Below are positions 1 to 13,200 of a stretch of 64,000 nucleotides of DNA, one piece after another. Location: the NCBI RefSeq assembly GCF_000003815.2, contig NC_049990.1, positions 21,580,296-21,644,295 on the forward strand. Reading direction: 5' to 3'. The translations under genes and the position numbers were made by a program. Source of the DNA: Branchiostoma floridae. Taxonomy: Eukaryota; Chordata; Leptocardii; Amphioxiformes; Branchiostomatidae. The notes beneath the pieces were generated by a model. That model was not told where the DNA came from and ran no database searches. It saw nothing but the letters and a program-made list of their open reading frames with translations. The first letter of the stretch is position 1. Each line of letters starts with the position of its first letter.

Positions 1-1156
1 TGACATGGAATTTAGCGTGGAAAGGTACAGTCATGTCATTGCTCTTAATATTTGGAGATTTATAAGGTACTGTAGGTATTGATCAGAATACCATGTGTTT
101 CGAATGACTTGTTACCCGCACAGAATGCAGGTATAGTTTTCAGTAGCATGTGAGTATGTGCGTGGGGCATTTCTAGCAATACATCTCCAAAACGAATTGT
201 GCAATTGTGATAATATTTGGTTCGTGAGTTGGTGGTGGTTTCCTGACACTCAGGTTTGATTTTGGGCTTTCTGGTATTTGAACTTGACACTGCAGGTTGA
301 GAGAAACTGATTTGAATGATACTAAAAGCTGAAAGATGACACAGCTGACTGCTAGATACTGTAAGCTTTGTGTCCTTGCTGTCCTTTGATTTGAATTAGG
401 CCCTTGTATTATTGTAAAGTGAGTGGATGGCATTTCAGCACCAAGGTGAGAGAGGGTTGTTCAGCACCTAAAAGACTGTTTTAGGCTTGAAAGACAGGAT
501 TTTTATCTTTTTCTTACGAACAGTGTGCACAATCAAGACATCTAGCAAATAAAATCCTTTCATACAGCAAAATACCTTATTCTCTGATTTAATATAATAT
601 ATATTTTGTTTTTCTTAGATTCTCAACTACGTCAGCCCTGTGTCCTAACCCATTACCTCTAACCTTCTTTACTATACCAGACATCGTTACAGGGAACATT
701 GAGCATACACATAGTAGCAATAGCATGGACCATTAATCTTATGTCCAGTTATCTTTTTAGTACTGAAAGTAAATGGATCTATAATGATGCCCGAGTCAGT
801 AAGGTCCACATCAACCACATTTTATGCCATTAGCTTTTCGAGTCTTAGTCTACAAAAGTTTGATAAATGCTACTAATATCTGTAATATAAAGAAATTTAC
901 CTGTAATTTCACCAAGTCTCAAAAGCAAACTGTCTCCTTGGAATTGAACCATTTAAGGAGCCGAATGAAAGAAACAGCGTATTGATTATGGATGAAAAAT
1001 GTCCTAATAGCCTTGATGAATCAGCTTCCCACCACTGTGTTTAGCACATGATTGTTATATAATGGCAAGGTTGTTACCACTGGTAGGGTCTCTTTCTGGG
1101 ACAACTAATTTGTACCTATTGATTTTATTCTTCTTCCATGTCATCCATTCTTGTAG
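1..1156. other. Intron or upstream flank, nothing coding recognised
   Basis: AT-rich sequence up to the first exon. I found no filamin motif (SPF, AG-DTS, YTPTE) in any frame. It is read as the intron before exon C1, because C1 starts in mid-repeat with a phase-1 acceptor. The preceding B-type exon must lie outside the window. Confidence 0.6.
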
Positions 1157-1237
1157 CGCCAAGTGGCCGACGTGTACCAGAGACTCTTGGAGCACGTTAT
1201 GGAGACTACCTCTGTAGCTATGTTCCAACTGAGGCTG
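1157..1237 (+). CDS. Filamin exon C1
   Basis: First exon in the window, 81 nt, acceptor ttgtag, donor gtgaga. It encodes APSGRRVPETLG... ending YVPTEAG, the middle strands of a type II Ig repeat whose first third (B exon) lies upstream. The phase-1 start completes a split GCG codon. Confidence 0.88.
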
Positions 1238-4200
1238 GTGAGAAATACTGTTTTCAATATTTCCTTTAAGATTTAACATTCTATATTATTTCATAATCTG
1301 CATCTGGCTCAGCTCTTTAATTGAAGGTACCTAGAAAGGGAATAACAAGCAAGAAATTGACTTTTACAGACACTTTAAATAGATACTGTGGTATTGAATT
1401 TGTGAACTTGAAACAAGCAATGTTAGATAGGTCTCTATGGGGTGAAATATGTACTAGCCTGGTTGCAACTTCCAGTCAAAAATGTATGTGTGTATGTAAC
1501 AAGCAAGAAAAATTTATTATTTTCTTTAGATCATTGAAAGACATTTTACATGTATTTAGAATAGCAATTTCGTCTTTAAAAATTTCCCAAATTCTCAGAA
1601 TTTAGTCAGTTATGTTTTAATTTTCATATGTTGATGTTTTGATGACTTAATTGGCTCCTTTTATACAAGCCAACACTTGGTTGCTGAAACAGTCTTTATT
1701 TTGTGCATGCCCATGCATCAAGATTTGGCATGAAAGCAAAGGAAGAATTAATGTGAACATTAGAAGGAGTTGGCATTGCATACAGATTACCTCTTTGAAC
1801 TTGCATGTATTTTTCATTATAGTTGGGATAGAAATTTGAATTATTCATCTTGATATATAGAAGTTTTCTATTAAGGCCATATCTTGTAAATGTCTAAGGA
1901 ATTTGAGAGAATGATTATTAAATCTTCAAGCATTGACTATAAAGGTTGTTATCAGGTTAATAAATGATATTCAATGACATGAAATCCCACTAAGCAAAGA
2001 TTATTAGTCTATGAGAATGTATTGATCTGCTAATTTGTGCCATAAATGTTTTACCATCTCACCACAGTATGTTTTCATGATAAGGCAAATGTTTATTTAT
2101 TTCTTTATTGATCTTGAAGGGTGGTCCCTTCTGTCCAGCAGACTTTTTCGTTTAGAATTTGGTACATCAAATTTACACTAAATAAAAACAGTCAAAGTGA
2201 TACTCTTTATTGCCTTTGTTGCAATTTCAAGTTAAGTGATACCCCAACTTTGAGTTATGTCTTCCCTATGACTGATATGTTTGACACTGTCTTGTACTTT
2301 TGCAGGAATGCACACCATTGATGTTGCCTACAATGGCATGACAGTGCAGGGGTCGCCCTTCCATGTGGAGGTGACTGATGCCAGTGCTGTGTCCCTGTTT
2401 CCTGTGGATCAGGGTATCATTGGCAGGCCTGTGGACTTTGACAGTAGGTTATCTTCCTACAACTTTTGGAGTTACCATACAAAATGGTTACTACTACATT
2501 ATTGTACTAAATGCACAGTTCATATGTGTCAGTCTTTAAACATTTAAAAACAAAAAAATCTGAGGTTAAAATTAGCATCATCCAATTTAACGGGGGCCGC
2601 CCTAAGACGGTCCCCGTCGTAAGACGGTACGGATTTTTTGCTGATCTTATTATCCATAAGTACACCGTGTCTGTTGCCACTGACTATGCTGATTACAAAG
2701 GTAAATAAACCAAGTCCATGCACACAGCTTTAATTTGCATTCCAAGTATACTTTAACATATTTACTTCATGTTTTTTTTAAGAGCAGAATTCTAACAGTA
2801 ATGTTGACAGTGCTGAATCACTGCGGTCACCGGCCTCTGCGTATTGGCGGCTCGTGTCGCTAACTATACGAACTCATCCAAGCAGTCACACAACTGCCAT
2901 GATACACATAAATAAAGCTCCATAAAACACTATGAATATGGGTCTTCAAATGTTTGTTGAGTAGAAAAGCAACCAAAAGGAAGCGACATAAACATTGCCA
3001 CCAGTGTACTCCCAAGGGAGTGTGGCCGTGAAGGTGGCAGACTAGAGAACGCTCCAAAGATTTATTTGACTGTAACAAATGATTCGTGCTGTCTATGAAA
3101 ATAAGACTTGATAGAGAGATGTAGATGATATTTTCATATAATCAGACAGAGTTTTGTTGATGTTGGCGGTGTCGTTTTTTCGTAATGGTTTTTTTAGTCG
3201 GGCATTCACAATCAGTGCATTCAGCCCTTTGCCCGTAAAACATCAGCTGGATTGTTCCAGGTACAGCCTTCCTCATGTGAGACAAGAAGTACATACAGTC
3301 ACAATTTTACTGTCAAAAGAAAGCTAAAATATCATACTATTAATTTTTTTCTGTGTACTTAGATTTACCACTTACTTCTGAAGAGAGAAAAATATAAAAA
3401 AAGCGTACCGAGTTAGGCACACTGTCCAGCGTAGCACAAAATTGGAAGGTCACATACACGACATTGTCTCACAGTGTTTGCCGCTTGTAACACGCAGCGC
3501 GAAAGGTTCATGAACCACATGAATGCATTTCTTATTCAAGTATGTTGTTCAAATCTATGAGTAAAAAATTCAGTCATCAAAATTTGACCACTCTCAGGCA
3601 ACTAGCGATGGAGCGCCATGAGTTTGAGCGCAAGAAAAAGCGTACCGTGTTGGGGCACCTCCCGTTAAATAAAAAACTTTGAAAATTCATGAAAAGGTTT
3701 AGGCTTCTTAGGATACTAAGCTAATTGGCCCACTGATCCTTGTACCTACTCAAAAAGAGAATTGCTGTGGGACATTGTTGTTAAGTGTTTCAGTTGTATG
3801 TACCATCCATAATACTTCTTGTCATGACCAGTGGAAGTATAGCTTTGCATTAAGCTTAACTCTGTCCAAATGGAAGAATGAAAACATGCAGTGCTGTAAT
3901 TTCTGTTCACAGTTGATGCATCCCGTGCTGGGAATGGCCGTATTGATGTGACCGTGATGGACGGACGCACCTCACTTCCTGTAAACCTCTCTCCTTCTGG
4001 AGGTAACCGCTACTCAGCGTCCTTCGTCCCGCAGACGGCCAACCCCCATGATGTCACTGTTACCTTTGAGGGACAGAATGTGCCACGTAAGTCCTTGAAT
4101 TGTCCTGAAGTATCCATAGAGGATGGTATACCTAATAGTATGTTTTTTTTAGGAGGATCCTGTTTATTCCTATCCAGTAGACTTTGCTTGTTTGGACATC

Positions 4201-7200
4201 TTGGCACTTGTCTTGTGCAAGGTTAGAAATGCTGCACAAATTGAGGGAAAAGAGCTTTAAAGAAATTCATTGCTGCCTGTTACATGCAGTATAGACATGA
4301 AAAGAGTAATGATCAATAATGATTGATAGGTGTCTACATTCTCCAACTTCAGGAAGCCCCTTCCGTGTGAACATCATCGACGCTAGCCGAGTCCGTGCCT
4401 CTGGTGACGGGCTAGACCGTGTTCCGATCGGCACCGGGACGGAGTTTTTTGTGGACAGTCAGGGTGGAGGGGACGTTGATGTTGCTGTTAAGATAACTGG
4501 TCAGTTTTTGAGATCTTTAAGTTAGAATAAGTTGAATTTCTATGCCTTGTATGGTTTGGAAGATCTATTGATGTGTTGTGTTGAATGTCACTTACGGAAT
4601 GGCTTTCCAGGTCCCACCGGTCGGGACGTTCCTGCTCGTGTCAGCGGAGGAAATGGACACTGGACAGTACAGTACACACCTACTGAAGTCTGTAAGTAAT
4701 GATTTTGAAGTACTTAATACACAGTATGTATTGATAATAGATTAGGACAATTGTAGATTAAATCCAAAAGCTTAGCATTTAACCGTTGCACTCAGTCTGA
4801 CCAACGAAAAAATTGATTAAAATATTGCCATTTAAAACATTGTACAATTCTAACACTGTTGAAATAGGATGAAATTCAAGTCAGTTAAGTCATGTTTCCT
4901 GTTGGCTCACAAATTGGACAGATGTTCCCTAGTCCCTCATTGGTCCCTCACTGCTATACCACCCTATAGCCCTCATTCATCGTGGCCACTTTTCGAGAAC
5001 GAGACAGTGTCTACCCTACCCCTGTTTCCGTCCAGTTTGTGAATAGACAGGAAACTTGTCGAGTTTTGTTCAAAGTTTATGCAGGAGAAGTCATTTGTTT
5101 AATATCTTCTCCCCTCAGGTGATCACAACATCTTGGTGACGTTTGCTGGGATGCAGATCTACGGCAGCCCTTTCCTCAGCCACTGCTACGACATCAACCA
5201 GGTACAGGTCGGGGACATTCCTAATGGCAAGATGGGCCAGCCTGTGCAGGTGGAAAGTAAGCCATTCAGAACTTTCCATTCAATTTGTTGGAATTACCTG
5301 CAATAGAATCTAAATAATCATCATAAAAGCTCATCTGTGTTGGTAGTAATCATAGTAACGTTACAATGTTAAACTTTCTTCCAACACAAACTTAAGGTAT
5401 ACACGAATCAAATTTTCAATACTGTATTGATCCTGAAGAAGGCAACAGGTTGTTAAAAGTTTGATCCATGTATATCTTTTCATTGCACAAAAGTTTAGCA
5501 TTGTACTATAGAATCTGAAGAACTGGAAGTTTGCCAAAATCTGCAATGATATGATTGACTTACTAGCTTACTGCATACAATGTAACATCCAACTGCTCAC
5601 TCACTCATCAACCATTGTTCCCCATCTTGAAAGGGTGAGATATACAATCATCTACTGGTAGTACCATCTTAATTTGGTTTTATTGGTTAATGAACATTTA
5701 TCTCTATCTTCAGGATGAACAATGCTCAATGCAGTTGTCCCTGATTTTGTCTTGTGATCCCCTCCTGGGTTGGTCTCTTAGTTTCTGTTCCTCAATGGTC
5801 ATTGGGAGGGTCTTTCTTGATTCTCTTTTCTGATTTACTCCCTGCAGTGTGTACCTTATGTGTGGCTATTAATCAGATAACATTTTGTGCCCGATCCAGT
5901 TGACACCAGTCGTGCAGGACACGGTGATCTTGCCGCCAACGTCAGCGTGAACTACCAGAACGTCCCCTGTGACCTTCGCAGCCGGGGCGCTGACTCCTAC
6001 CTCCTGACCTTTGTCCCACAGACCACTGTGACCCATGACCTGGTGTTCAAGTTCAATGGATCCATCATCCCAGGTTAGTCACATGACAAGGTCACAGAGA
6101 AAATGTATGTATTACATTATATGCAGTAAATTAAGGTGGAAAACTTGAGGCTAAGTAAAGTGGATACAAAAATGAGGATGTATTCTGTATTTCTGTCTAA
6201 TTTTCAAAAGTTATCACTCACACTCACTAATAGTATCCAATTTATTGACTAAACTATCTGGTCTATCAATGAAAGTTATGTGTAAGAAAATTATCGTCAG
6301 TAACATTTAAGGGAAACTGGAAAAAACTTACAATGCTGCAGTAGATTGAAGGAAAACAAAATAGATTAAAAAGATCTGTGTGTTGTTTCTTTAAAAAGGA
6401 TGTCCTTGAGATATTTGCTCCTTCAGAATATAGTACTCTAAAGATTTTTACCAAGCACCATTTTCCTTGCAGGATGCCCTTACCGGTGCAAGATTGTGGA
6501 TGCCAGCCAGGTCACAGCCCATGGCGACGGACTGGACCGCATTCCTGTGGACCGCCCGACTAACTTCTACATCGACACCAGCCGAGCGGGAGACGCCGAC
6601 ATCGATGTTCGAATCGCTGGTATGGTTGAGGTTTAGAGTTATGTTATGCACTCCAAATACTGTCCCGGGAAACTGGGACAGCAATGCAAACATGGAAACC
6701 TGCTTTGACTGTCAAACTTTTTTGATACAACAAAAGGTACACCCACTCCTGTAGATAAGCACTTTGGTATTGCCTATAGTTTTTCAAGATAAGCAGAATC
6801 CTGAGACTAGTAGTGCTCCTTAACAGCTAAGGAGCTCCCCATGGTTTCCTTTGTGTGGCCAAAATATACATTTCAATACAGATTAAACTGGTTGCAATTG
6901 CCAAGAAAATTCTGTGGTGAAAAAATAGTCAGCACAGAACATTTCTTGGCAACCACCACATTTATGATGCCATTTTTGATGTTGGATAAGTCAGAACATC
7001 AAACAATGACATCTTTGAGGAATGCATCTGGAACCAAGTTTTACTTGGGTTTTTTCATAGTGTTATACCTTACCCACCTTAGTGTACTGCCAGGTATGAA
7101 TGCATGATGAATGAATGGGTATGTCAGATAAACAACCTTCCCCAAAACACACATGAGATTAATACCTCACCTGATACACCACAAAGGCTTCTAACTGATC

Positions 7201-10200
7201 GCTTGGGTGCTCACAACACCTGGTGAAGGGTCTGGAGAAAGATAACATCAGAATGACATGCTGCATTCAATAATGCACAAAACATCACCATTGTACCGCA
7301 TGCCTACGTGGGTTGGTACACTGCAAGAACACGCTTAACCCTTGCCAACTACCACTGACTGTATGGTAGCAGATGCTTTGCAGGGTCATGAAGCTATGAT
7401 TTATGATAGTTCTGTGTCTGTGTTGTGCTGTGTTGTGTTGTGTTGTGTGGTGCTATGTTGTGCTGTGTTGTGTTGTGTTGTGTGGTGCTATGTTGTGTTG
7501 TGTCGTGTTGTGTCGTGTTGTGATATCTAATCTCCTTCAGAACATGCCTTCTTTTTCCTACAAGGTACTAAACAATCACCACATTACATAATCAACAGAT
7601 ATGATACAACAGGTAATTGTGATACAACAGGGTATTCTATTACATTCTACATACAATATGCGTTGGTGTAGCATATGATATCATGATGCTTAACATGCTT
7701 GTCTCCTGGTGAAACTTGACAACGTAGTGCCAAAAAAAGGAGACGTTTTACAGCATTTTCTAGCTCTAGACCTTGCCGAATGGCTAAGACTCAAGCCGAC
7801 GCAGTTTGGTAAATATGCTCCTTTTTATTTCTCTGTAGCCTTACCTCGCAGGCTCGAAGGTAGACTTAAGAGAGGTGGTCAGTTTAATAACTCGGTGAGA
7901 TTTGTTTTCCAGATTTCATCTTTAAACCCCTTGTCTTTGTTTTCCAAGTAGTGAGTACAAACCCTCTAAATCTTGTAATGATGATGTGTTAAGGATGCAT
8001 GCTTTTTTGCAACCTATACCTTCGACCCTGGGAGGATCTGGGGCCAAAAACTGCACAGCAGGAAGTCTTCATTGCTTTTTGATTGCAACGAAAATCAACT
8101 AATGCAGGTTCACCTTTATCATCAAAGTAAACTATATTCGCTGTTCTTGAAAATGGGTACTTAGGGATATCAAGTCATCAGTCAGTGGTTTCAAATTACA
8201 AGTTTTTCAGACTATTGCAGTTGAAATCCACCGTCCGTCAACTTGATAGCCCTAAATACTCTGTTTTTCAACACATGTACAACGGATATAGATTACCCCT
8301 AAGATAAAGGTGAACTTAGAATACATTCTATCCTGCAAAGATATTAAAGAATTGACAATTATTGACTCTATGCATGTGCAGTTACAAACATTTTAGACTT
8401 TATGTTGTTTGTATTCAAGCTGGCAAGAAAATTACACATCTGAAAATATCATCCCCTGCAAAAGCAATTTTCTAGACCCAAAAGAGAAAATCTGTTGTTC
8501 CTGCTATGCAGTACCACATGCAGTTCTATGCCATTGTGAGCACGCTGATAATTAGGACAATGCATATATTATTAAGCAAACAATGACTGGAACTGACAAT
8601 GCTTAAGCTACCTGTAGACGTTATCAAAACACGGATAACTACTGTTGTTTTTGATAATAGACAGAAGACTGCATCTGCACGTATAGCATGTCACCTCCCT
8701 GCTTTTTGCTGCATCCATTTTGACTGACTATTTACCAGCTACCTAACAACAGCGCTTTTAACTCAACGCCTCATGTCACCATGTCAGCCTGCTTTAGGAC
8801 AGTACTAACCGACTATTCTGTCTCACCATTCCATGCACCACCTTATCATAAACAGGAAGGTACCATGTCATCTTATCACATTTTGGTGTCATCCTTCACT
8901 CACAGAATGCATGAAGACTTGCATACAATATAGCACACCCTGCACTCTTTGAATGCACATAAATTTTCAACAGATTTGGAATAAAGGACCTCTTCAATAT
9001 CTTACATTTTCAAAAAAATTGCATGTTTGCAATTTTCTGCAACATCATTGCACTACAAGTTGCACGACATTTCCCATCTATGTTGATGACAAGCATGAGC
9101 ACATATTGCACTGTTTGTAAGGATTATCCTAAAGGTATCTTATAACAATTAAAAATGAGCAAACTTTGGGCATTTGGTATACAGTTCAATTAATGGTGGT
9201 GCCTTGCAACTGCTTCAAATTTTTGGTCAAGGGGCATATTGGGTGAAATGTAAAGTTGGATAGTTCAAGATTAACACAAATGATAACATAAAATTAATGG
9301 GACTGACCTCCACATTTAACTATATGCTGATAAAACATAATCCTAGTAAGATATGGTTTGAGGAAAAGATTAAGAACAAAATGTTTGTTTTGCCGTGGGA
9401 CAATCTTGTTGGATATGTAACCTGTAACCCATGTAGGTACAGAAGCTAAGAACGTGCCTGTGAAGCTGACTGGAGGATCAGGCAAATATGTGGCTGAATA
9501 CACACCAACCCAAGTGGGTAAGTACCATATTATATGCCACAAAGTGAGGGCAAATAGGAGGTGTACATTTGTAGTGTGATACAAAAAAGTACATAAAGTT
9601 ATGGTAGCCAAAGTTTACATTCAGATCAAGTCTATTTTGACAATCTTTCAACCTCTGGAGCAACATTTAGAGGTCTCATTTAGAGCTTTAGCTCTTAATC
9701 ATTGTCTATACTTCTTTCAGTTGAATGCATGGCACAGGAAGGATGATATAGACCTTATAATAGGACACAAAGGAAAGGAAATCAATGCATTTAACAACCA
9801 CCCAGGTTTCAGCACCATGTATGCTCTAACTTACCAATGCATTTGGTGCCTTGTAGTTTTTATATGCATTTCTTTGTGATGTGACTAACTTATTTCTTGA
9901 GCTCTTTCAGTTTCTCTAGCATCCTGTCTGCTATGATGATGAATAACTTCTTACCTTTTTGTTCTTATGTTAAAGGTGAACATCAGATCACTGTGACGTA
10001 TGCCGGAAGGCAGATTCCCGGCAGTCCGTTCTCATCCTACGCCTACGATGTGAACCAGATCCGTGTGGGAAACATTCCCCGCGGAAGGGTGGGGCATCCC
10101 GTGGAGGTATTTGGTGAGTCTAAATCCACTGTTCAATGTTGATACTTAATATTTGCCTACCACCTACGTACATGATTATGTACATGTACTCTCATATATG

Positions 10201-13200
10201 CTAAGATATATCACTTATCTACAAAATGGCAAAAATTACAGTCATTGGAAAAGGTAGATTTTCTCTTGAGAATTATATTGACCTTAAAAGTCTGTTAAAA
10301 AGACTGAAACTCTATGACTTTTCATATTTATTAAATTTGATTTTAAACTCTCTTTCTTCAATTGTTTACCAATCCTTTTACACAGATATTTTTGATAGGA
10401 ATAAAAATCAATCTCTGTTGATAGAGAAAGCCTTAGATCAAAATGCAAACCCTGTTTCTTGTGTATTCCTATTAGTGTTCTGTCAAGAAAAGTGCTTTAA
10501 TTGCACCATTTTTCCCTATGCAGTTGATGCAACCAAAGCAGGCTCAGGTGTTCTGGAGGCCACGGTCAACTGTCCAACTGACCCTGTGACCAGTCAGATG
10601 GACAGTATTGGACAGGACCGGTTCAAGCTGGTCTTTGTTCCCCGCTGCAACCATCCCCACGACATTGCATTCAAGTTCAATGGGAATGTTGTACCAGGTA
10701 GGACAACTTATTGAATGCAGCCTTTGTCTCTGCCCCTTTTGTTCCTGATTATCAAGAGCATTTAAAGGATGAATGATGGCAGAATGATGGATTTGATACA
10801 ATGTTTTATGGTAATGTGAAAAAAATTTGGTGTGAAAACTTATGCTTCACAAAGATTCAGTATTGTGGTCACAGCAAATTTTCAAAACAAAACAGTGACA
10901 GAGTTGGGGAAATATAATTTTTGTCTTCCTTATTATTATAAGAAGGTATTTGTCGATGAGTGTGTACTGCAAGCACAAATATTCACTAGAAATGTGTAAA
11001 CTTTGTACTCTCAGACTGTCATAAATGACTGCTTTTTTCCTAACAGGGAGTCCCTACAAGTGCTACATCTCTGATGCCAGCCAGGCACAGGCTAGGGGAG
11101 ATGGGCTGGACCGTGTGCCCATCAAGACTCCCGCCAGCTTCGTCATCGACACCAGCAGGGCTGGGAACGGAGACGTAGTCACCATCATCACAAGTAGGCT
11201 TCATACTCAAAAATGATATTTCTATTTCTGCATTCAACTGCTTGTCAATGATTTCATAATCTCTAATGTCTACTAATCTGTACTACGATGTACCATTATC
11301 ATGCTGTTTCTATCCTTGAGAATAATTGTTTTAGGGGCTTCGAAGAAATTTTGAAACTACATTGTCCATCTTGTATTCCCAGGCCCCAGTGGCAGGAATA
11401 TCCCTTGCAGGCTGAGTCATCAGGGAACGCTGTACGATGCTGAATATGTTCCTCTGGAAGTTGGTCAGTTACATTTCTTTCTGACACGTGTTCAAATATA
11501 AGTAGACCATTCTCATGTTCTTTGTAACATGTTGAAGGGAAGAGCAAAATAATTGCTACTACCCCCCCCCCCCCCCACAGGTGACCACCAGATTGACATC
11601 CACTTTGACCAGCAGCCCATCCCAGGCAGCCCCTTCCACTGCCACGTGTATGACGTCAGCGGGGTCCGCATCAGGGAGATACCACAGGGCAGGGTCGGCA
11701 AGACTGTTCAGGTGGAAGGTGAGAAACATTTTCGAACTTGACTTTTGCATTCCCAACCCCCACCAACTACTAAATATCATGAAGATTCATCCATGGCTTC
11801 ACAAGTTATGCTGTTCAGAAGCAGACAAACAAACACACTGAAAATATAAACTTCTTTGAAATTAGGTAATAAAAAAGAATTTCACAGTCAGATATTTCAG
11901 TCAATTATTACTGTCTCCATGTGTATGCTCCATGGGTAAACTTTTATTTGCTAATGAAACAAATATCTGTAGTAAAGTGAAATTGTTCCCCTCAGTTGAC
12001 ACCAGCCTTGCTGGCCGGGGCAGCCTCCAGGGAGACGTGAGTGTCCTGCGGAACCCAGTGGCCAGCAATCTGTCCAGCCTGGACTCAGACCGCTACCTGA
12101 TGACCTTCGTCCCACAGTCCGTCGACCCCCACAACATCGTGTTCAAGTTTAATGGCTCAGTGGTGCCTGGCAGTCCCTTTCCCTGCTATATACTGGATGC
12201 TGGTCTGGTGAGTGTCATCAACTCTCCTACTGAAAAATAAAGAGATTTTTTTCATTTACTATAATTATAGAAGTGCCAGCTTGAGGAGAGTTGTGTGGTC
12301 ATTTAGTGTCCCATCCTATAGCCTGAGAGGTTACGAATTTGAATCCTCAGACTTTTTCACCTTTTTTGCTAGTGAAAAGGTATACAGTCCTCAAGATGGG
12401 GTATAGTTTTCTGTTCATTGTAAAAATTAGTAAAAGGAGAGTTCCCTCAATTTTTTATTTTTCATTTTTTTTTATTTATCATTCCTCAAAAGTACATGGG
12501 CAGGGGGAGCTATACAAGCCTCCCTGAATTGGGTACAATATGTACAATAATTTTACTAAACGGTCATAGTCGAAACGTTAAACAAAAACGTTACTTAAAT
12601 GTTATATGAGGTACATTGTGTATGATGGGAGATATAAATTGGGACACAGTTCCATTTTATGACTATCTAGATTTAAACTGTTTGACAATGTATGATCCTT
12701 ACAGGTGAGAGTGACAGGGGATGGCCTTGACAGGGTGCCAGTCAACTCCCAGACTCAAGTGTTCCTGGATGCCACCAGGGCAGGAGATGCAGAGGTGGAC
12801 GTCAGCATCAAAAGTAAGACATTTTAATCTGATGATGATGAAGAAATATCTGTTCCCCTTTTAGCAACTTGTAAATTATGCCAAAAGTGTTACCTTTGAA
12901 TTAGAAGTCTTCATCGATTGCAACCAAGATTAAATATGTTAACTTTTTCTAAAATATTCAGTTAAGCAGGTCTGTAGGATCTATGCAAAAGGCTTACCTT
13001 CAAACAGAAAACAGGAAAATTTATTTGCTTTGAAATTTTTGTCGTCTTTTTTTTCGGCAGGAAGGAAAATGGTATTCTTGCAGTCTTTGAAGTTTACCTT
13101 AATGATTTGAAAAAGTCTGTGGTTACCAATAGGATTGTAGTAATAGGTCACTGCAAATACTGTGAAACTAAAACTGCTGTGAACATTCAAAGATTTAGTC

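Noticed and set aside
7342-7591. Cys/Val-rich small proteins
   Set aside because: Translations of the TGTTG microsatellite.
7709-7951. 80-residue frame in intron B2-C3
   Set aside because: No in-phase splice sites, no recognisable domain, and no start context that stands out.
10226-10714. 162-residue + frame suggesting a longer protein start
   Set aside because: Only the A3 part (10524-10697) has filamin motifs; the rest is intron running open by chance upstream of a clear acceptor.
12300-12356. Possible tRNA-like box A/B pair (ttacgaatttgaatcc)
   Set aside because: Box B is degenerate and no cloverleaf or repeat partner is visible.
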